From: Eubacteriales bacterium | Lineage (GTDB): Bacteria; Bacillota; Clostridia; Peptostreptococcales; Anaerovoracaceae | Length of the DNA stretch: 64,000 nucleotides | Reading direction: 5' to 3' | NCBI GenBank assembly: GCA_028872475.1 | Contig: JAQYMQ010000013.1 | Location: forward strand, 99,407 to 163,406 | Part shown: positions 16,645 to 26,724 of the stretch, one piece after another | How positions within the stretch are numbered: the stretch's first letter is position 1 | Layout: each line of letters begins with the position of its first letter | Notes under the pieces: generated by a model | Seen by the model: only the letters and a program-made list of their open reading frames with translations | The model's database searches: none | What the model was told of the DNA's origin: nothing | Position numbers and translations under genes: made by a program

Positions 16645-17720
16645 TGAGGACCATGAGGGTTGTCGACTTAAATAATTACATAAAGAGAGTTACAGATAGC
16701 GATCCAATCCTATCTGATGTTTGTGTACAAGGAGAAATATCAAATATATCTAAGTCAAAGACTGGACACATTTATTTTTCACTTAAAGATGAAGAAAGTG
16801 TAGTAAGATGTGCTATTTGGGCAAGCGTTGCTAGAAATTTACGGTATGAACTAAAAGATGGAATGAATGTTATCGTTCAGGGCAATGTTAATCTATATGT
16901 AAAGGGTGGATATTACAGTGTAAACATATACGGGCTTGAAATTGAGGGAGAAGGATCTTTAGCAGCAGCTTTTGAGGCAATGAAAGAAAAGTTAAAGATG
17001 CAAGGACTCTTCGATTATCAGTATAAAAAGAGAATTCCGGAATTTCCATCAAATCTAGCGATTATTACGTCAGAACATGGAGCGGCACTGAAGGATATAT
17101 TAGAGATAATTAAGCAGAGAAATAATTTCGTAAACATTATGATTTTTCCTGTTATTGTCCAAGGAGATGGAGCAGCAGCTGATATTGCTAGAACGATTGC
17201 ATTAGTCAATGAGGAATTTGAATATTTTGATACTATATTGCTTTCAAGAGGTGGCGGCTCAATGGAAGACTTATGGGCTTTTAATGAAGAAATTCTTGCA
17301 CATGCAATATTTTCGTCGAAGATTCCAATTATATCGGCGGTAGGGCATGAGGTCGACGTGACTATATCGGATATGGTGGCAGACTTAAGGGCTACAACGC
17401 CTACAAATGGTGCAGCGTTAGCTGTACCTGATATATCAGAGATAATGAATCACGTTTACGATATGAGAGAGCGAGCAAAGCGTGCAGTGTCAGCGATTGT
17501 GGATAGAGATAGACAGACTCTTGAATATTGGAAGGCGAGGTTAAATGGACTTAATCCGAGAAAGATTATCGAGAGAGGTTACGGAGCTTTATTAGATGAA
17601 AATCGTGATTTTATATCCAGTGTAGAAAAACTTAATGTCGGAGACCTATTTTCTATAATGATGCAAGACGGTGAGATAGAGGTTGAGATTAAGAAGATAA
17701 AGAAAGTTAGTGAGGCATAA
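16644..17720 (+). CDS. xseA: Exodeoxyribonuclease VII large subunit (short arm)
   Basis: Large subunit of the single-strand-specific exonuclease VII. It has an N-terminal OB fold (about 1-100, with GEISNISKSKTGHIYFSLKD) and a catalytic domain with LAIITSEHGAALKDI, LLSRGGGSMEDLWAFNEE and SAVGHEVDVTISDMVADLRATTPT. At 358 residues it is clearly shorter than the roughly 400-450 usual. The missing length is in the long coiled-coil arm between the TPTNGAALAVP segment and the C-terminal LNPRKIIERGYG segment, where XseB subunits pack. The frame is intact. It overlaps nusB by one base and precedes xseB. Confidence 0.92.
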   Translation: MRTMRVVDLNNYIKRVTDSDPILSDVCVQGEISNISKSKTGHIYFSLKDEESVVRCAIWASVARNLRYELKDGMNVIVQGNVNLYVKGGYYSVNIYGLEIEGEGSLAAAFEAMKEKLKMQGLFDYQYKKRIPEFPSNLAIITSEHGAALKDILEIIKQRNNFVNIMIFPVIVQGDGAAADIARTIALVNEEFEYFDTILLSRGGGSMEDLWAFNEEILAHAIFSSKIPIISAVGHEVDVTISDMVADLRATTPTNGAALAVPDISEIMNHVYDMRERAKRAVSAIVDRDRQTLEYWKARLNGLNPRKIIERGYGALLDENRDFISSVEKLNVGDLFSIMMQDGEIEVEIKKIKKVSEA

Positions 17721-17721
17721 T

Positions 17722-17916
17722 ATGTCAGAGAGAAAAGATCAGTTTATGAATTCAATAGAAGAATTATCAGAGATAGTTGAAAAATTGGAAAATGATAAAA
17801 TGAATATTGATGAGGCTATTGCTCTTTATGAAAAAGGTAAATTGAAAATAAAAGCATGTGAAGAGATTTTAGAAAATAGTGTGCAAAAAATTGAAATTTT
17901 TAAGCAAAATAGTTAA
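17722..17916 (+). CDS. xseB: Exodeoxyribonuclease VII small subunit
   Basis: 64 residues forming a two-helix hairpin of the XseB family, with EELSEIVEKLENDKMNIDEAIALYEKGK. It packs around the XseA arm. The ATG at 17722 is one base after the xseA stop and fits the family start; an in-frame GTG at 17710 lies inside xseA and is not needed. Confidence 0.92.
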   Translation: MSERKDQFMNSIEELSEIVEKLENDKMNIDEAIALYEKGKLKIKACEEILENSVQKIEIFKQNS

Positions 17917-18024
17917 TTATTAATGTTTGTAATTATAGCTGGTTAGGTAAATTAAACTTTAAAATGTATAGTATATAAATGATATATGATAGATATACGT
18001 TAAAGAAGTTGGTTAGGATATGTT

Positions 18025-18924
18025 ATGAATAGTGCAGAAAAATTTAAATATTATAAACAAATCATAGAGGATAATTTGGATTTTGGGACAAAGTTAGTAC
18101 ATGATCAAAGTAAGAATGTTGGTGAAGCTATGTTGTACAGCTTGAGTGCAGGTGGCAAGAGACTAAGACCTGCATTGGTTATGTCTGCGTGTGAATTTGC
18201 CGGTGGAAAGGCAGAAGATGCTTTGGTACATGCGTTAGCGATAGAATATATACATACATATTCGCTTTTGCATGACGATTTGCCGGCGATTGACAACGAT
18301 GATTTGAGAAGGGGTAGACCGACAAATCATAAGGTTTTTGGTGAGGCAATGGCTATCTTAGCGGGTGATGCACTTCTTAATACAGCTATGGATATTATGC
18401 TTTCAGATACAGTAAAGAACATTGATTGTCAGGATTTGTTTAAGAGAAAGGTTTTAGCTACAAGGGAAATTTCGAGAGCTGCTGGCGTTAATGGAATGAT
18501 CGGCGGACAGGTTGCCGATGTGGAAAATGAAGGTAAAAAGGCGAGTAAAGAATTGCTTCAATATATTCATGAGAATAAGACTGGTGCAATGATTGTAGGT
18601 GCGGTTAGAGCCGGAGCATTTATCGGTGGAACTACAGAAGAAGAACTAGAAGATTTGACTCGATTTGCATCATATCTTGGATTAGCATTTCAAATTAGAG
18701 ATGATATTTTGGATATTGAGGGAGATGCAGCTAAGCTAGGTAAGAATATTGGCAGAGATATAGAATTAGAAAAATCTACCTATCCGGTGATTTATGGTAT
18801 GGAAGAATCTAAGAGAAAGTTTAATGAACTTAATGATGCTGCTATAAATATTTTAGAAAAATATGGAGAAAGAGCGACATTTTTTATAGACCTTATTAAG
18901 ATGATGTCGATAAGAGAAAAATAG
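18025..18924 (+). CDS. ispA: Polyprenyl diphosphate synthase (farnesyl/geranylgeranyl type)
   Basis: Adds isopentenyl units to allylic diphosphates. 299 residues with the first Asp-rich motif LLHDDLPAIDNDDLRRGRPT, GGKRLRP near the N-terminus, NGMIGGQ, and the second Asp motif FQIRDDILD. This is the IspA short-chain family; chain length (C15 or C20) is not certain. It sits just ahead of dxs (4-base gap), a frequent clostridial arrangement that couples precursor and prenyl synthesis. Confidence 0.93.
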   Translation: MNSAEKFKYYKQIIEDNLDFGTKLVHDQSKNVGEAMLYSLSAGGKRLRPALVMSACEFAGGKAEDALVHALAIEYIHTYSLLHDDLPAIDNDDLRRGRPTNHKVFGEAMAILAGDALLNTAMDIMLSDTVKNIDCQDLFKRKVLATREISRAAGVNGMIGGQVADVENEGKKASKELLQYIHENKTGAMIVGAVRAGAFIGGTTEEELEDLTRFASYLGLAFQIRDDILDIEGDAAKLGKNIGRDIELEKSTYPVIYGMEESKRKFNELNDAAINILEKYGERATFFIDLIKMMSIREK

Positions 18925-18928
18925 ATTT

Positions 18929-20878
18929 ATGGGTATTAAAACTAGAATTGAAGATTACAATTTCAAGGAAGACCTGGGAACTATGAGTCTTAGGGAAATG
19001 GAGTTACTTGCTATTCAAATTAGATCGTTTTTGCTTGATAAAGTTTCAAAAACAGGTGGGCATTTAGCTTCTAACCTTGGAATTGTAGAGCTTACTATGG
19101 CAATACATAAGGTTTTTGACATAGATAAGGATAAGATTGTGTGGGATGTAGGCCATCAGTCTTATGTTCATAAGATTTTGACAGGAAGAGCTCATCAGTT
19201 TGATACATTGAGACAGCTGGATGGATTAAGTGGATTTCCAAAGAGAAAGGAAAGCATTTATGATTATTTTGATGTAGGGCATAGCAGTATTTCTGTTTCT
19301 GTCGCTTGTGGTTTTGCTGCTCAAAAAATGATTGATAATGAGGATGGAGAAATAATTGCCGTCATTGGCGATGGTGCTTTGACAGGCGGTTTAGCTTATG
19401 AAGGACTCAATAATTTAGCGACAATAGGTAGAAAGTCTATCGTTATTATCAACGATAACGGTATGTCTATAGGTAAAAATACAGGCGGGCTTTCTAAGCA
19501 TTTGGCGAGAGTTAGAGTTTCTAATAAATATGGTGCTTTGAAGAGCAATGTGCGAACGGTTTTGAAAAGTGTGCCTAAAATTGGAGAAAAAATATATAAA
19601 GAAGTAGGCACATTAAAGAATCACATTAGGGATTCTGTTGTCGACGGAGTAATGTTTGAAAAAATAGGATATCTTTATCTCGGTGCAGTAGATGGACACG
19701 ATTTTAAGTCTCTTTTATATTATTTAGCGCTTGCAAAGAAGTCAAAGGAATCTGTAATATTGCACGTTTTGACAGAAAAGGGCAAGGGTTATAGAAATGC
19801 TGAAATTAATCCATCTAAATTTCATGGTATCGGAGCTTTTGATGTAGAGACGGGAGCTTTGAAGAAAACTCAGTCTGAAAATTCATATTCTTCAGTGTTT
19901 GGTGACAAGCTATGTAGCTTAGCAGAATCTAACGAAAATATTGTTGCCATTTCGGCAGCTATGCTTGACGGTACGGGTTTAGAAAAATTTGCAGAAAAAT
20001 TTCCAAATAGAACTTTTGATGTAGGTATTGCTGAGGGGCATGCTGCGACATTTGCCGGAGCTCTTGGAGTTGCAGGTAAAAAACCGGTTTTAGCGGTGTA
20101 TTCAACATTTTTACAGAGAGCTTATGACAATATTATTATAGATATTGCTTTGCAAAATTCCCCTGTCGTACTTGCAATCGACAGGGCTGGTGTGGTTGGT
20201 GCCGATGGCGAAACACACCATGGTATATTCGATATGGCTTACCTGAAGAATATACCGAATTTTGAGGTGTTTGCTCCAGCGACTTTTATGGAGTTAGAAG
20301 CTATGCTTGAATATTCTGTATATGCGAAAAATCCTGTTGCCATAAGATATCCTCGAGGAAATGACAATGAAATAATTTCATTAATGACAAAATCACATTC
20401 ATCTAAAAAGATTTACAATAAGACTGACGGTGCGAATACTGTTGAAGCCATAGCTGAAGATGGAATATCAGAAGTTGATGTGCATAAAAGTTTAGAATTA
20501 AAAAATGGTAAAAATGTTATGATATTATCTGTTGGCGATATGTTAAAGGAAGCTTTTAAAGCTTCAGATATTTTAGAACAAGTAGGCTTGGATATAGGAA
20601 TAGCAAATGTTAGATGTGTTGCTCCGATAGATAAAGATTTTATCTTAGATATTGCTAAGAGATACGAATATATTGTTACTGTTGAAGATGGTATAAAAGC
20701 TGGTGGCTTCGGGGAGAGTGTTTCAGCAATTTTATCAGAGACAAAGTTAAATGTAACGGTTTTAAATATTGCATGGGATAATAGATTTATTGAGCACGGT
20801 ACACAAGACGAATTAAAACATAGATATGGTCTTGATGGTATTGGTATTGCTGAAAGAATTACTAAATTCATTAATTAG
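18929..20878 (+). CDS. dxs: 1-deoxy-D-xylulose-5-phosphate synthase
   Basis: Thiamine-diphosphate enzyme that condenses pyruvate and glyceraldehyde 3-phosphate, the entry to the MEP isoprenoid pathway. 649 residues. Seen: GGHLASNLGIVELT, DVGHQSYVHKILTGR, the TPP/Mg site GDGALTGGLAYEGLNN with NDNGMSIG, and the transketolase domain with GIAEGHAATFAGALG, DRAGVVGADGETHHG and IRYPRGN. About 20 extra residues lie between IRYPRGN and the C-terminal domain. It needs TPP, which the thiT locus at 45.5 kb would help supply. Confidence 0.96.
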   Translation: MGIKTRIEDYNFKEDLGTMSLREMELLAIQIRSFLLDKVSKTGGHLASNLGIVELTMAIHKVFDIDKDKIVWDVGHQSYVHKILTGRAHQFDTLRQLDGLSGFPKRKESIYDYFDVGHSSISVSVACGFAAQKMIDNEDGEIIAVIGDGALTGGLAYEGLNNLATIGRKSIVIINDNGMSIGKNTGGLSKHLARVRVSNKYGALKSNVRTVLKSVPKIGEKIYKEVGTLKNHIRDSVVDGVMFEKIGYLYLGAVDGHDFKSLLYYLALAKKSKESVILHVLTEKGKGYRNAEINPSKFHGIGAFDVETGALKKTQSENSYSSVFGDKLCSLAESNENIVAISAAMLDGTGLEKFAEKFPNRTFDVGIAEGHAATFAGALGVAGKKPVLAVYSTFLQRAYDNIIIDIALQNSPVVLAIDRAGVVGADGETHHGIFDMAYLKNIPNFEVFAPATFMELEAMLEYSVYAKNPVAIRYPRGNDNEIISLMTKSHSSKKIYNKTDGANTVEAIAEDGISEVDVHKSLELKNGKNVMILSVGDMLKEAFKASDILEQVGLDIGIANVRCVAPIDKDFILDIAKRYEYIVTVEDGIKAGGFGESVSAILSETKLNVTVLNIAWDNRFIEHGTQDELKHRYGLDGIGIAERITKFIN

Positions 20879-20951
20879 AAATTTGTTGATATATAAAGAA
20901 CTTATTGATAATCTAGAATACTTTGACGGTTGAATGAGAGAGGGTTAATCT

Positions 20952-21743
20952 TTGAAAGACAGATTAGATGTAGTTTTATATAAAAAAGGATATTTTGCTT
21001 CAAGAGAAAAAGCTAAGGCTGCAATAATGGCTGGAGTGGTATTTATAGATGGTCAAAGGTATGATAAGGCCGGCACTCAGGTGGATTATGATACAGAATT
21101 TACTGTAAAAAATAATACATGTCCTTATGTTAGCAGAGGTGGTCTTAAACTAGAGAAAGCTATTAAACTTTATGATATAGATTTAAAAGATAAAACATGT
21201 ATAGATATGGGGGCATCCACAGGAGGGTTTACAGATTGTATGCTTAAAAATGGAGCAAAGAAGGTCTATTCTATTGATGTGGGATACGGTCAATTAGATT
21301 ATAGTCTTCGTATTGATGACAGAGTAGTCAATATGGAAAAGACTAATATTCGATATATGACAGAAGAAGATCTTGATGAAAAGGCTGATTTTGTAAGTAT
21401 AGATGTTTCTTTTATTTCATTAAAACATATGCTTGGAGTGGCAAGTCTTTTAACGAATACACAGATGCAACTTGTAGCTTTAATTAAACCGCAGTTTGAA
21501 GCTGGTAGAGAACAGGTTGGGAAAAAGGGAATAGTTCGAGATAAAAATGTCCACATGGAAGTAATTATAAACGTTTTAGGTTATGCAGAGAAAAACGGCC
21601 TTTTTATGAAAGGACTCAGTTATTCACCGATAACAGGGACAAAGGGTAATATTGAATATCTTGCGATCTTTGATAAGACTAAAAGCAGTTTTACCATTGA
21701 AGATGTTAAAAAAGTAGTCGATGAAGCTCACGAAAAATTGTAA
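20952..21743 (+). CDS. tlyA: TlyA family rRNA 2'-O-methyltransferase / hemolysin-like protein
   Basis: 263 residues: an N-terminal S4 RNA-binding domain (RLDVVLYKKGYFASREKAKA) and an FtsJ-type Rossmann methyltransferase with the SAM motif CIDMGASTGGFTDCML, plus SIDVSFISLKHM and LIKPQFEAGREQVGKKGIVRD. The TlyA family methylates rRNA riboses; a hemolysin role is a historical label. The start is TTG at 20952, behind GAGAGAGGG; no ATG fits. Its place after dxs is the common clostridial order, but the argR and recN genes that usually follow are absent. Confidence 0.9.
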   Translation: MKDRLDVVLYKKGYFASREKAKAAIMAGVVFIDGQRYDKAGTQVDYDTEFTVKNNTCPYVSRGGLKLEKAIKLYDIDLKDKTCIDMGASTGGFTDCMLKNGAKKVYSIDVGYGQLDYSLRIDDRVVNMEKTNIRYMTEEDLDEKADFVSIDVSFISLKHMLGVASLLTNTQMQLVALIKPQFEAGREQVGKKGIVRDKNVHMEVIINVLGYAEKNGLFMKGLSYSPITGTKGNIEYLAIFDKTKSSFTIEDVKKVVDEAHEKL

Positions 21744-21873
21744 TACAATATTTACGAAAAATTATAGTGTAATTATTATATAATATTGAAATTAGCTTAT
21801 TAGAAGAAAAATAATATCAATTGTGATTTTAGATTTATAGTTAAAAAATAAAACTATGAGAATAGGAGATACT

Positions 21874-24348
21874 ATGGCATTATCACCAATGATGCAACAA
21901 TATATGGAAATAAAAGAGCAATATGCGGACTGCGTATTGTTTTTTAGGCTTGGGGATTTCTATGAAATGTTTTTTGATGATGCCTTAGAAGTGTCTAAGG
22001 CTTTAGATTTAACTTTGACAGGTCGAAATTGTGGTCTTGATGAAAGAGCCCCTATGTGTGGAGTGCCTTATCATTCAAGCGACATTTATTTGGCTAGATT
22101 AGTTGAAAAGGGTTATAAGGTTGCTGTATGCGAGCAGGTTGAAAATCCAAGTGATGCTGTAGGCATTGTAAAGAGGGAAGTTATAAGAATTGTTACACCA
22201 GGCACGGTTACTAATAGTGATATTTTAAGCGATGAAGATTCCAATTATTTAGTTTCTATCTACATTAATAAGGATGATGTAGCACTTGCTTACTGTGATA
22301 TTTCTACAGGAGAATTTAGAGCGACAAAACCTATTGGCGATAATTCTATTGATGGAATTCAAAATGAAATTATTAGACTTGCACCAAAAGAGATTATAGT
22401 TAATAAGAATGCAGAATTGCATATAGATATAGATAAATTACAATACGAAACTAAGGCATTTATAAATATTAAAGAGGATAATTTATATAATAGACAGAAA
22501 TTGGATGGAGTTGTGACAAGACAATTTGGCAATTCAGTTTTTGAAGACGTAATGGCTAAAAATAGAGATACGATTACGCTTGTAGTAGGTATGTTGCTGG
22601 ATTATCTTTTTGAGACGCAGAAACAGTCATTATCTAATCTTACCGATATTGAAATTTACGTTCTGGGTGAAGCGATGTCGCTGGATAAGGCTACGATTAG
22701 AAACCTTGAGTTAACAGAAACTTTAGCTGATAAAACCGTAAAGGGTTCTTTGCTTGGTGTGCTGGATAAGACTCATACAGCGATGGGTGGGCGTAAGTTA
22801 AAATCATGGATAAGAGAGCCACTTAATAATCTGGTTGAAATTAATGATAGATTAGATAGTGTTGAATTTTTTGTTGAGGAAGGTTTGATAAGAAATAATA
22901 TTAAGGAATCTCTAAAGCGAATTTACGATTTCGATAGGATTCTTTCAAAGATAGTATATGCAAGTGCAAATGCTAAAGATTTAATTAGCCTTAAGACGTC
23001 GCTTGTACATATACCTGATATAAAATATGATATTCAAGATACAGGCATCAAGCTTTTAGATGAATTGGAATCTAAGATGGATATGCTTGATGATATTAAG
23101 GAATTGATTGAAAAGGCTATAGTTGATGACCCTCCATTTAGCGTAAGAGAGGGAGGTCTCATAAGGTATGGCTTTGATAAAGAGCTAGATGAGATTAATG
23201 ATTCTATTAAAGAGGCTAAGGAATGGATTGCCGGATTAGAAGAAGTAGAGAAAAAAAGGACAGGTATTACTAATCTTAAAGTTGGATATAATAAAGTTTT
23301 TGGCTATTACATTGATGTTACCAAGTCTCATCTTGAAAAGGTGCCAGAAGATTATATTAGAAAGCAGACACTATCTAATTCAGAAAGATATATAATTCCT
23401 AAGTTGAAAGAGATGGAAAATTTAGTCTTGAGTGCACAGAGTAAGATAAATGATAGAGAATATTCTGTTTTTGTTATGTTAAGAGAAGAGATTGCCAAAC
23501 ATATTATAAGGATACAAAATACGTCTACTTCTATTGGAACTATTGATGCGCTTGTGTCTTTTGCGCATGTTAGTGATACCCTTGCATATGTTAAACCAAA
23601 TATGACAGATGATAGTGAAATTAAAATTGTTGGAGGAAGACATCCTGTAATTGAGGATATGATTAAAAGAGGGATTTTTGTTCCAAATGACTTATATATG
23701 AATGATTCAGATAGGTCTATGCTGTTAATTACAGGACCTAATATGGCAGGTAAATCTACATATATGAGACAGACAGCGCTAATCGTTTTAATGGCGCAGA
23801 TTGGTTGCTTTGTTCCCTGTGATGAGGCACAGATTGGTGTTGTTGATAGAATTTTTACAAGAATAGGTGCTAGTGATAACCTTGTGGGTGGACAGAGTAC
23901 ATTTTTTGTTGAAATGAGCGAACTGTCTACGATTTTGCGTTCTGCAACTGAAAAGAGTTTAATTATTCTTGATGAAATTGGACGTGGGACAAGCACGTAT
24001 GACGGACTTTCTATTGCGTGGGCAGTTGTCGAATATCTGTGTACAGTTGGCAGAAGGATAAGAACTCTATTTGCTACACATTATCATGAGTTAACAGAAC
24101 TGACAAATAGGTTAGATGGAATAGTTAATTTAACAATAGATGTTGTTGAGCAAGATGGAGAGATTGTTTTTCTTCATAAGATTGTTGAGGGTATGGCATC
24201 TAGAAGTTACGGAATTCATGTGGCAAGGCTTGCAGGTGTGCCAGATGATTTGCTTTCAAGAGCAGAAGAAAAGTTATATGAACTTGAGAATGCTTCAGAT
24301 AAAAACGTCAAGAAAAGTGATACTGAGCAGATAAGTTTTAAATTGTAG
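21874..24348 (+). CDS. mutS: DNA mismatch repair protein MutS
   Basis: 824 residues. Mismatch-recognition domain with the F-x-E motif in RLGDFYEMFFDDA, lever and clamp domains, and an ATPase with Walker A GPNMAGKST near residue 620, GASDNLVGGQSTFFVEM, Walker B LIILDEIGRGTSTYDG and FATHYHEL. The start at 21874 is chosen because AGGAG (21864-21868) lies 5 bases before it; an ATG at 21856 has no SD. mutL, which usually follows mutS, is not here. The next gene is a mechanosensitive channel after about 110 bases. Confidence 0.96.
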   Translation: MALSPMMQQYMEIKEQYADCVLFFRLGDFYEMFFDDALEVSKALDLTLTGRNCGLDERAPMCGVPYHSSDIYLARLVEKGYKVAVCEQVENPSDAVGIVKREVIRIVTPGTVTNSDILSDEDSNYLVSIYINKDDVALAYCDISTGEFRATKPIGDNSIDGIQNEIIRLAPKEIIVNKNAELHIDIDKLQYETKAFINIKEDNLYNRQKLDGVVTRQFGNSVFEDVMAKNRDTITLVVGMLLDYLFETQKQSLSNLTDIEIYVLGEAMSLDKATIRNLELTETLADKTVKGSLLGVLDKTHTAMGGRKLKSWIREPLNNLVEINDRLDSVEFFVEEGLIRNNIKESLKRIYDFDRILSKIVYASANAKDLISLKTSLVHIPDIKYDIQDTGIKLLDELESKMDMLDDIKELIEKAIVDDPPFSVREGGLIRYGFDKELDEINDSIKEAKEWIAGLEEVEKKRTGITNLKVGYNKVFGYYIDVTKSHLEKVPEDYIRKQTLSNSERYIIPKLKEMENLVLSAQSKINDREYSVFVMLREEIAKHIIRIQNTSTSIGTIDALVSFAHVSDTLAYVKPNMTDDSEIKIVGGRHPVIEDMIKRGIFVPNDLYMNDSDRSMLLITGPNMAGKSTYMRQTALIVLMAQIGCFVPCDEAQIGVVDRIFTRIGASDNLVGGQSTFFVEMSELSTILRSATEKSLIILDEIGRGTSTYDGLSIAWAVVEYLCTVGRRIRTLFATHYHELTELTNRLDGIVNLTIDVVEQDGEIVFLHKIVEGMASRSYGIHVARLAGVPDDLLSRAEEKLYELENASDKNVKKSDTEQISFKL

Positions 24349-24458
24349 TAATATTTCATGTGTTTTAATGTTAGCAATATTGTTTAAGAATTAAGGCTAG
24401 TAATATTATTTACGTTTGCAATAATAGTATTGAAACATAATGTGAGGCGGTGAATTTT

Positions 24459-25250
24459 GTGAAAATATATATCTTGATTGGGCTTACGGTATTATACATA
24501 CTAGCGAATATCGTATATAGCAAGAAGATTAAGCATAAGATTAAAAACATTGGTAAACTATTTTTTATAAATATAATGAGTGTAGTCTTCGGTATTATTA
24601 TCATTTTTACATACCTAAGTTACATTCCTGTATTTGATAGATTTTTGGGCAGTATACTAGCTAATTCTGCTCTTTTAGTGGCTGTTTTAGGATTTACGCT
24701 TCAAAATAGTATAAAGAATATTGTAGCAGGCACTTTAATGAGCTACTCTGGAGCTTTTAAATTAGGCGATAGGGTTACAATAATAGATAAAAATTTGACT
24801 GGTACGATAGAAAGCATGGCTTTGAGACATACAATCATTAGAGATTTTACTAACCAGATTGTAATTGTACCTAACGCGATTTTAAATGATTCTGTTATTA
24901 TTAATAGCAATCTGATGGGAACAGAAATGAGCTATCCTATATCGTTTACTTTCCCAGCAGATGTGGATATTTTAAAAGCTAAAGAAATAATACAGGAGGT
25001 TGGAAATAAATATTCTAATAAAAAAGAAGATGTTTTATGTAGTGCAATTTTACCAGAGGGTATTACGTTAAAGATATTTATTTGGACAGACAATATAGAA
25101 GAAAGCTTTACGACGGCGAGCGATGTTAGGTTAGAGATGCTCTTTGCTTTGCGTGAAGCTTCGATAAGCCCTGTGTCTAATAATTTGTATAAGAACAAAA
25201 AGAAGGGTGAGTCTAAAGAGAAGTTAAATGAAATCTTTAAGGATGTTTAA
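24459..25250 (+). CDS. MscS-family small-conductance mechanosensitive channel
   Basis: 263 residues: three membrane helices in the first 95, then the conserved pore-lining and beta-domain sequence ALLVAVLGFTLQNSIKNIVAG and KLGDRVTI, and the IVPNAILNDSVIIN motif typical of MscS. It opens under membrane tension and releases solutes on osmotic downshock. Start choice: GTG at 24459 behind GAGGCGGTGA is preferred; another in-frame GTG at 24450 sits inside that SD-like region. It is probably transcribed alone. Confidence 0.85.
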   Translation: MKIYILIGLTVLYILANIVYSKKIKHKIKNIGKLFFINIMSVVFGIIIIFTYLSYIPVFDRFLGSILANSALLVAVLGFTLQNSIKNIVAGTLMSYSGAFKLGDRVTIIDKNLTGTIESMALRHTIIRDFTNQIVIVPNAILNDSVIINSNLMGTEMSYPISFTFPADVDILKAKEIIQEVGNKYSNKKEDVLCSAILPEGITLKIFIWTDNIEESFTTASDVRLEMLFALREASISPVSNNLYKNKKKGESKEKLNEIFKDV

Positions 25251-25439
25251 ATTATTCATTTTGTTGATAAAATTAATTGAAAAATATTTGTAAAATGGCT
25301 TGTAAATTTGTAAAAAAGGTTTATTCTAGTTAAGTATTAATTTTGAGTGAACAATATTTATGCATTTACAAGCATTTTTTATGTAAAATGAATTTGAAAT
25401 GTGATTATAACTTAATGAGAATTTAATGAGAGGCAAAAG

Positions 25440-26702
25440 ATGGGACAATATATTGCTATAGGTATATTTTTAGTTGTCATTATTGCAGTTATGACGGAAA
25501 AAATACATAAGACGGCAGCAGCACTTGCAGGAGTAATGGCGTTGTTATTGACAAGGGTTTTAAATATAGAATCAGCTATAAGTTATGTTGACTTTGATAC
25601 TATAGGTACACTTCTAGGTATGATGATCTTTGTCGCAGTTATAAAAGAGTCTGGAATATTTGAGTATATTTCCATTAAGACGGCAAAAATGGCTAAAGGT
25701 ACACCGTGGAAAATTTTAATTTTATTTATGATTTTCACAGCGGTGATGTCTACGTTTATTAACAATGTTACGACTATTTTATTAGTTGCCCCGATGACAA
25801 TATCTATTGCAAGAATGCTTGATTTACGTCCGGAGCCATTTTTGCTAACACAGGTATTTGCTTCTAATATTGGTGGTACGGCAACTTTAATTGGTGACCC
25901 ACCTAATATTATGATTGGTAATGCAGCAGGACTTTCATTTTTAGATTTCGTTAAAAATACAGGAGTAGTTGCGTTAATTAGCATGGTGGTTCTAATTGTT
26001 GTTATGAAATTTATTTATGGCAATAAAATGTTGACATCTACAGAGCGCATAAAAGAAGTAATGCAGATGGATGAAAAAAAGGCGATAGCAGATCCAAGAC
26101 TCCTAAAAAAGAGTGTGATAATGATGGTTTTTGTTATTGTAGGCTTTATATTTGGTGGTCATTATCATGTTGAGGCATCAACCGTTGCTATGACAGCAGC
26201 TGTAATTATGGTTATTATCAACAAGTCAGATGTTGATAGAGTTATATTGGAAGCTGAGTGGTCTACATTACTGTTTTTCTTTGGTCTATTTATTGTTGTT
26301 GGGGGAATGGTTGAAACAGGAGTTATTAAGGTATTAGCTAACAAACTTATATCATTAACTGGCGACAACTTGATAATAACTCTTATGGTAATTTTATGGG
26401 GCTCGGCATTGCTTTCCGCTGTTTTAGACAATATACCATTTGTTGCGACTTTGATTCCGCTTGTTCAAGCTATGGCAGCTGATGGTATGGATGTAGCGCC
26501 TTTATGGTGGGCGATATCTCTCGGAGCTTGCCTTGGAGGTAATGGTACACTGGTTGGAGCATCAGCTAACGTTGTTGCTGTACAGGTTAGTACAAAGTAT
26601 GGATATCCTATTTCTTTCAAGGATTTTACGAAGGTAGGTTTCCCGGTAATGATTGGAAGTGTTATAATATCTTCAATATACCTTATAATTATGTATGCAT
26701 AG
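25440..26702 (+). CDS. ArsB/NhaD-family (SLC13-like) ion transporter
   Basis: 420 residues with about 11-12 membrane helices. Motifs of the ArsB/NhaD/citrate (IT) superfamily: AVMSTFINNVTTILLVAPM, TLIGDPPNIMIG in the first half and SAVLDNIPFVATLIPL, GNGTLVGASANVVAV in the second half, an inverted repeat pair. Members carry arsenite, Na+/H+ or dicarboxylates. No arsenic genes are nearby, so the substrate stays open. GAGG precedes the ATG. Confidence 0.85.
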   Translation: MGQYIAIGIFLVVIIAVMTEKIHKTAAALAGVMALLLTRVLNIESAISYVDFDTIGTLLGMMIFVAVIKESGIFEYISIKTAKMAKGTPWKILILFMIFTAVMSTFINNVTTILLVAPMTISIARMLDLRPEPFLLTQVFASNIGGTATLIGDPPNIMIGNAAGLSFLDFVKNTGVVALISMVVLIVVMKFIYGNKMLTSTERIKEVMQMDEKKAIADPRLLKKSVIMMVFVIVGFIFGGHYHVEASTVAMTAAVIMVIINKSDVDRVILEAEWSTLLFFFGLFIVVGGMVETGVIKVLANKLISLTGDNLIITLMVILWGSALLSAVLDNIPFVATLIPLVQAMAADGMDVAPLWWAISLGACLGGNGTLVGASANVVAVQVSTKYGYPISFKDFTKVGFPVMIGSVIISSIYLIIMYA

Positions 26703-26724
26703 CTAATAGAAAGGATGTGTTTGT

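Noticed and set aside
25298..25380. Hairpin GCTTGTAAAT/ATTTACAAGC after mscS
   Set aside because: The 10-bp match is exact, but the 56-base loop makes it doubtful as a terminator; not listed as a feature.
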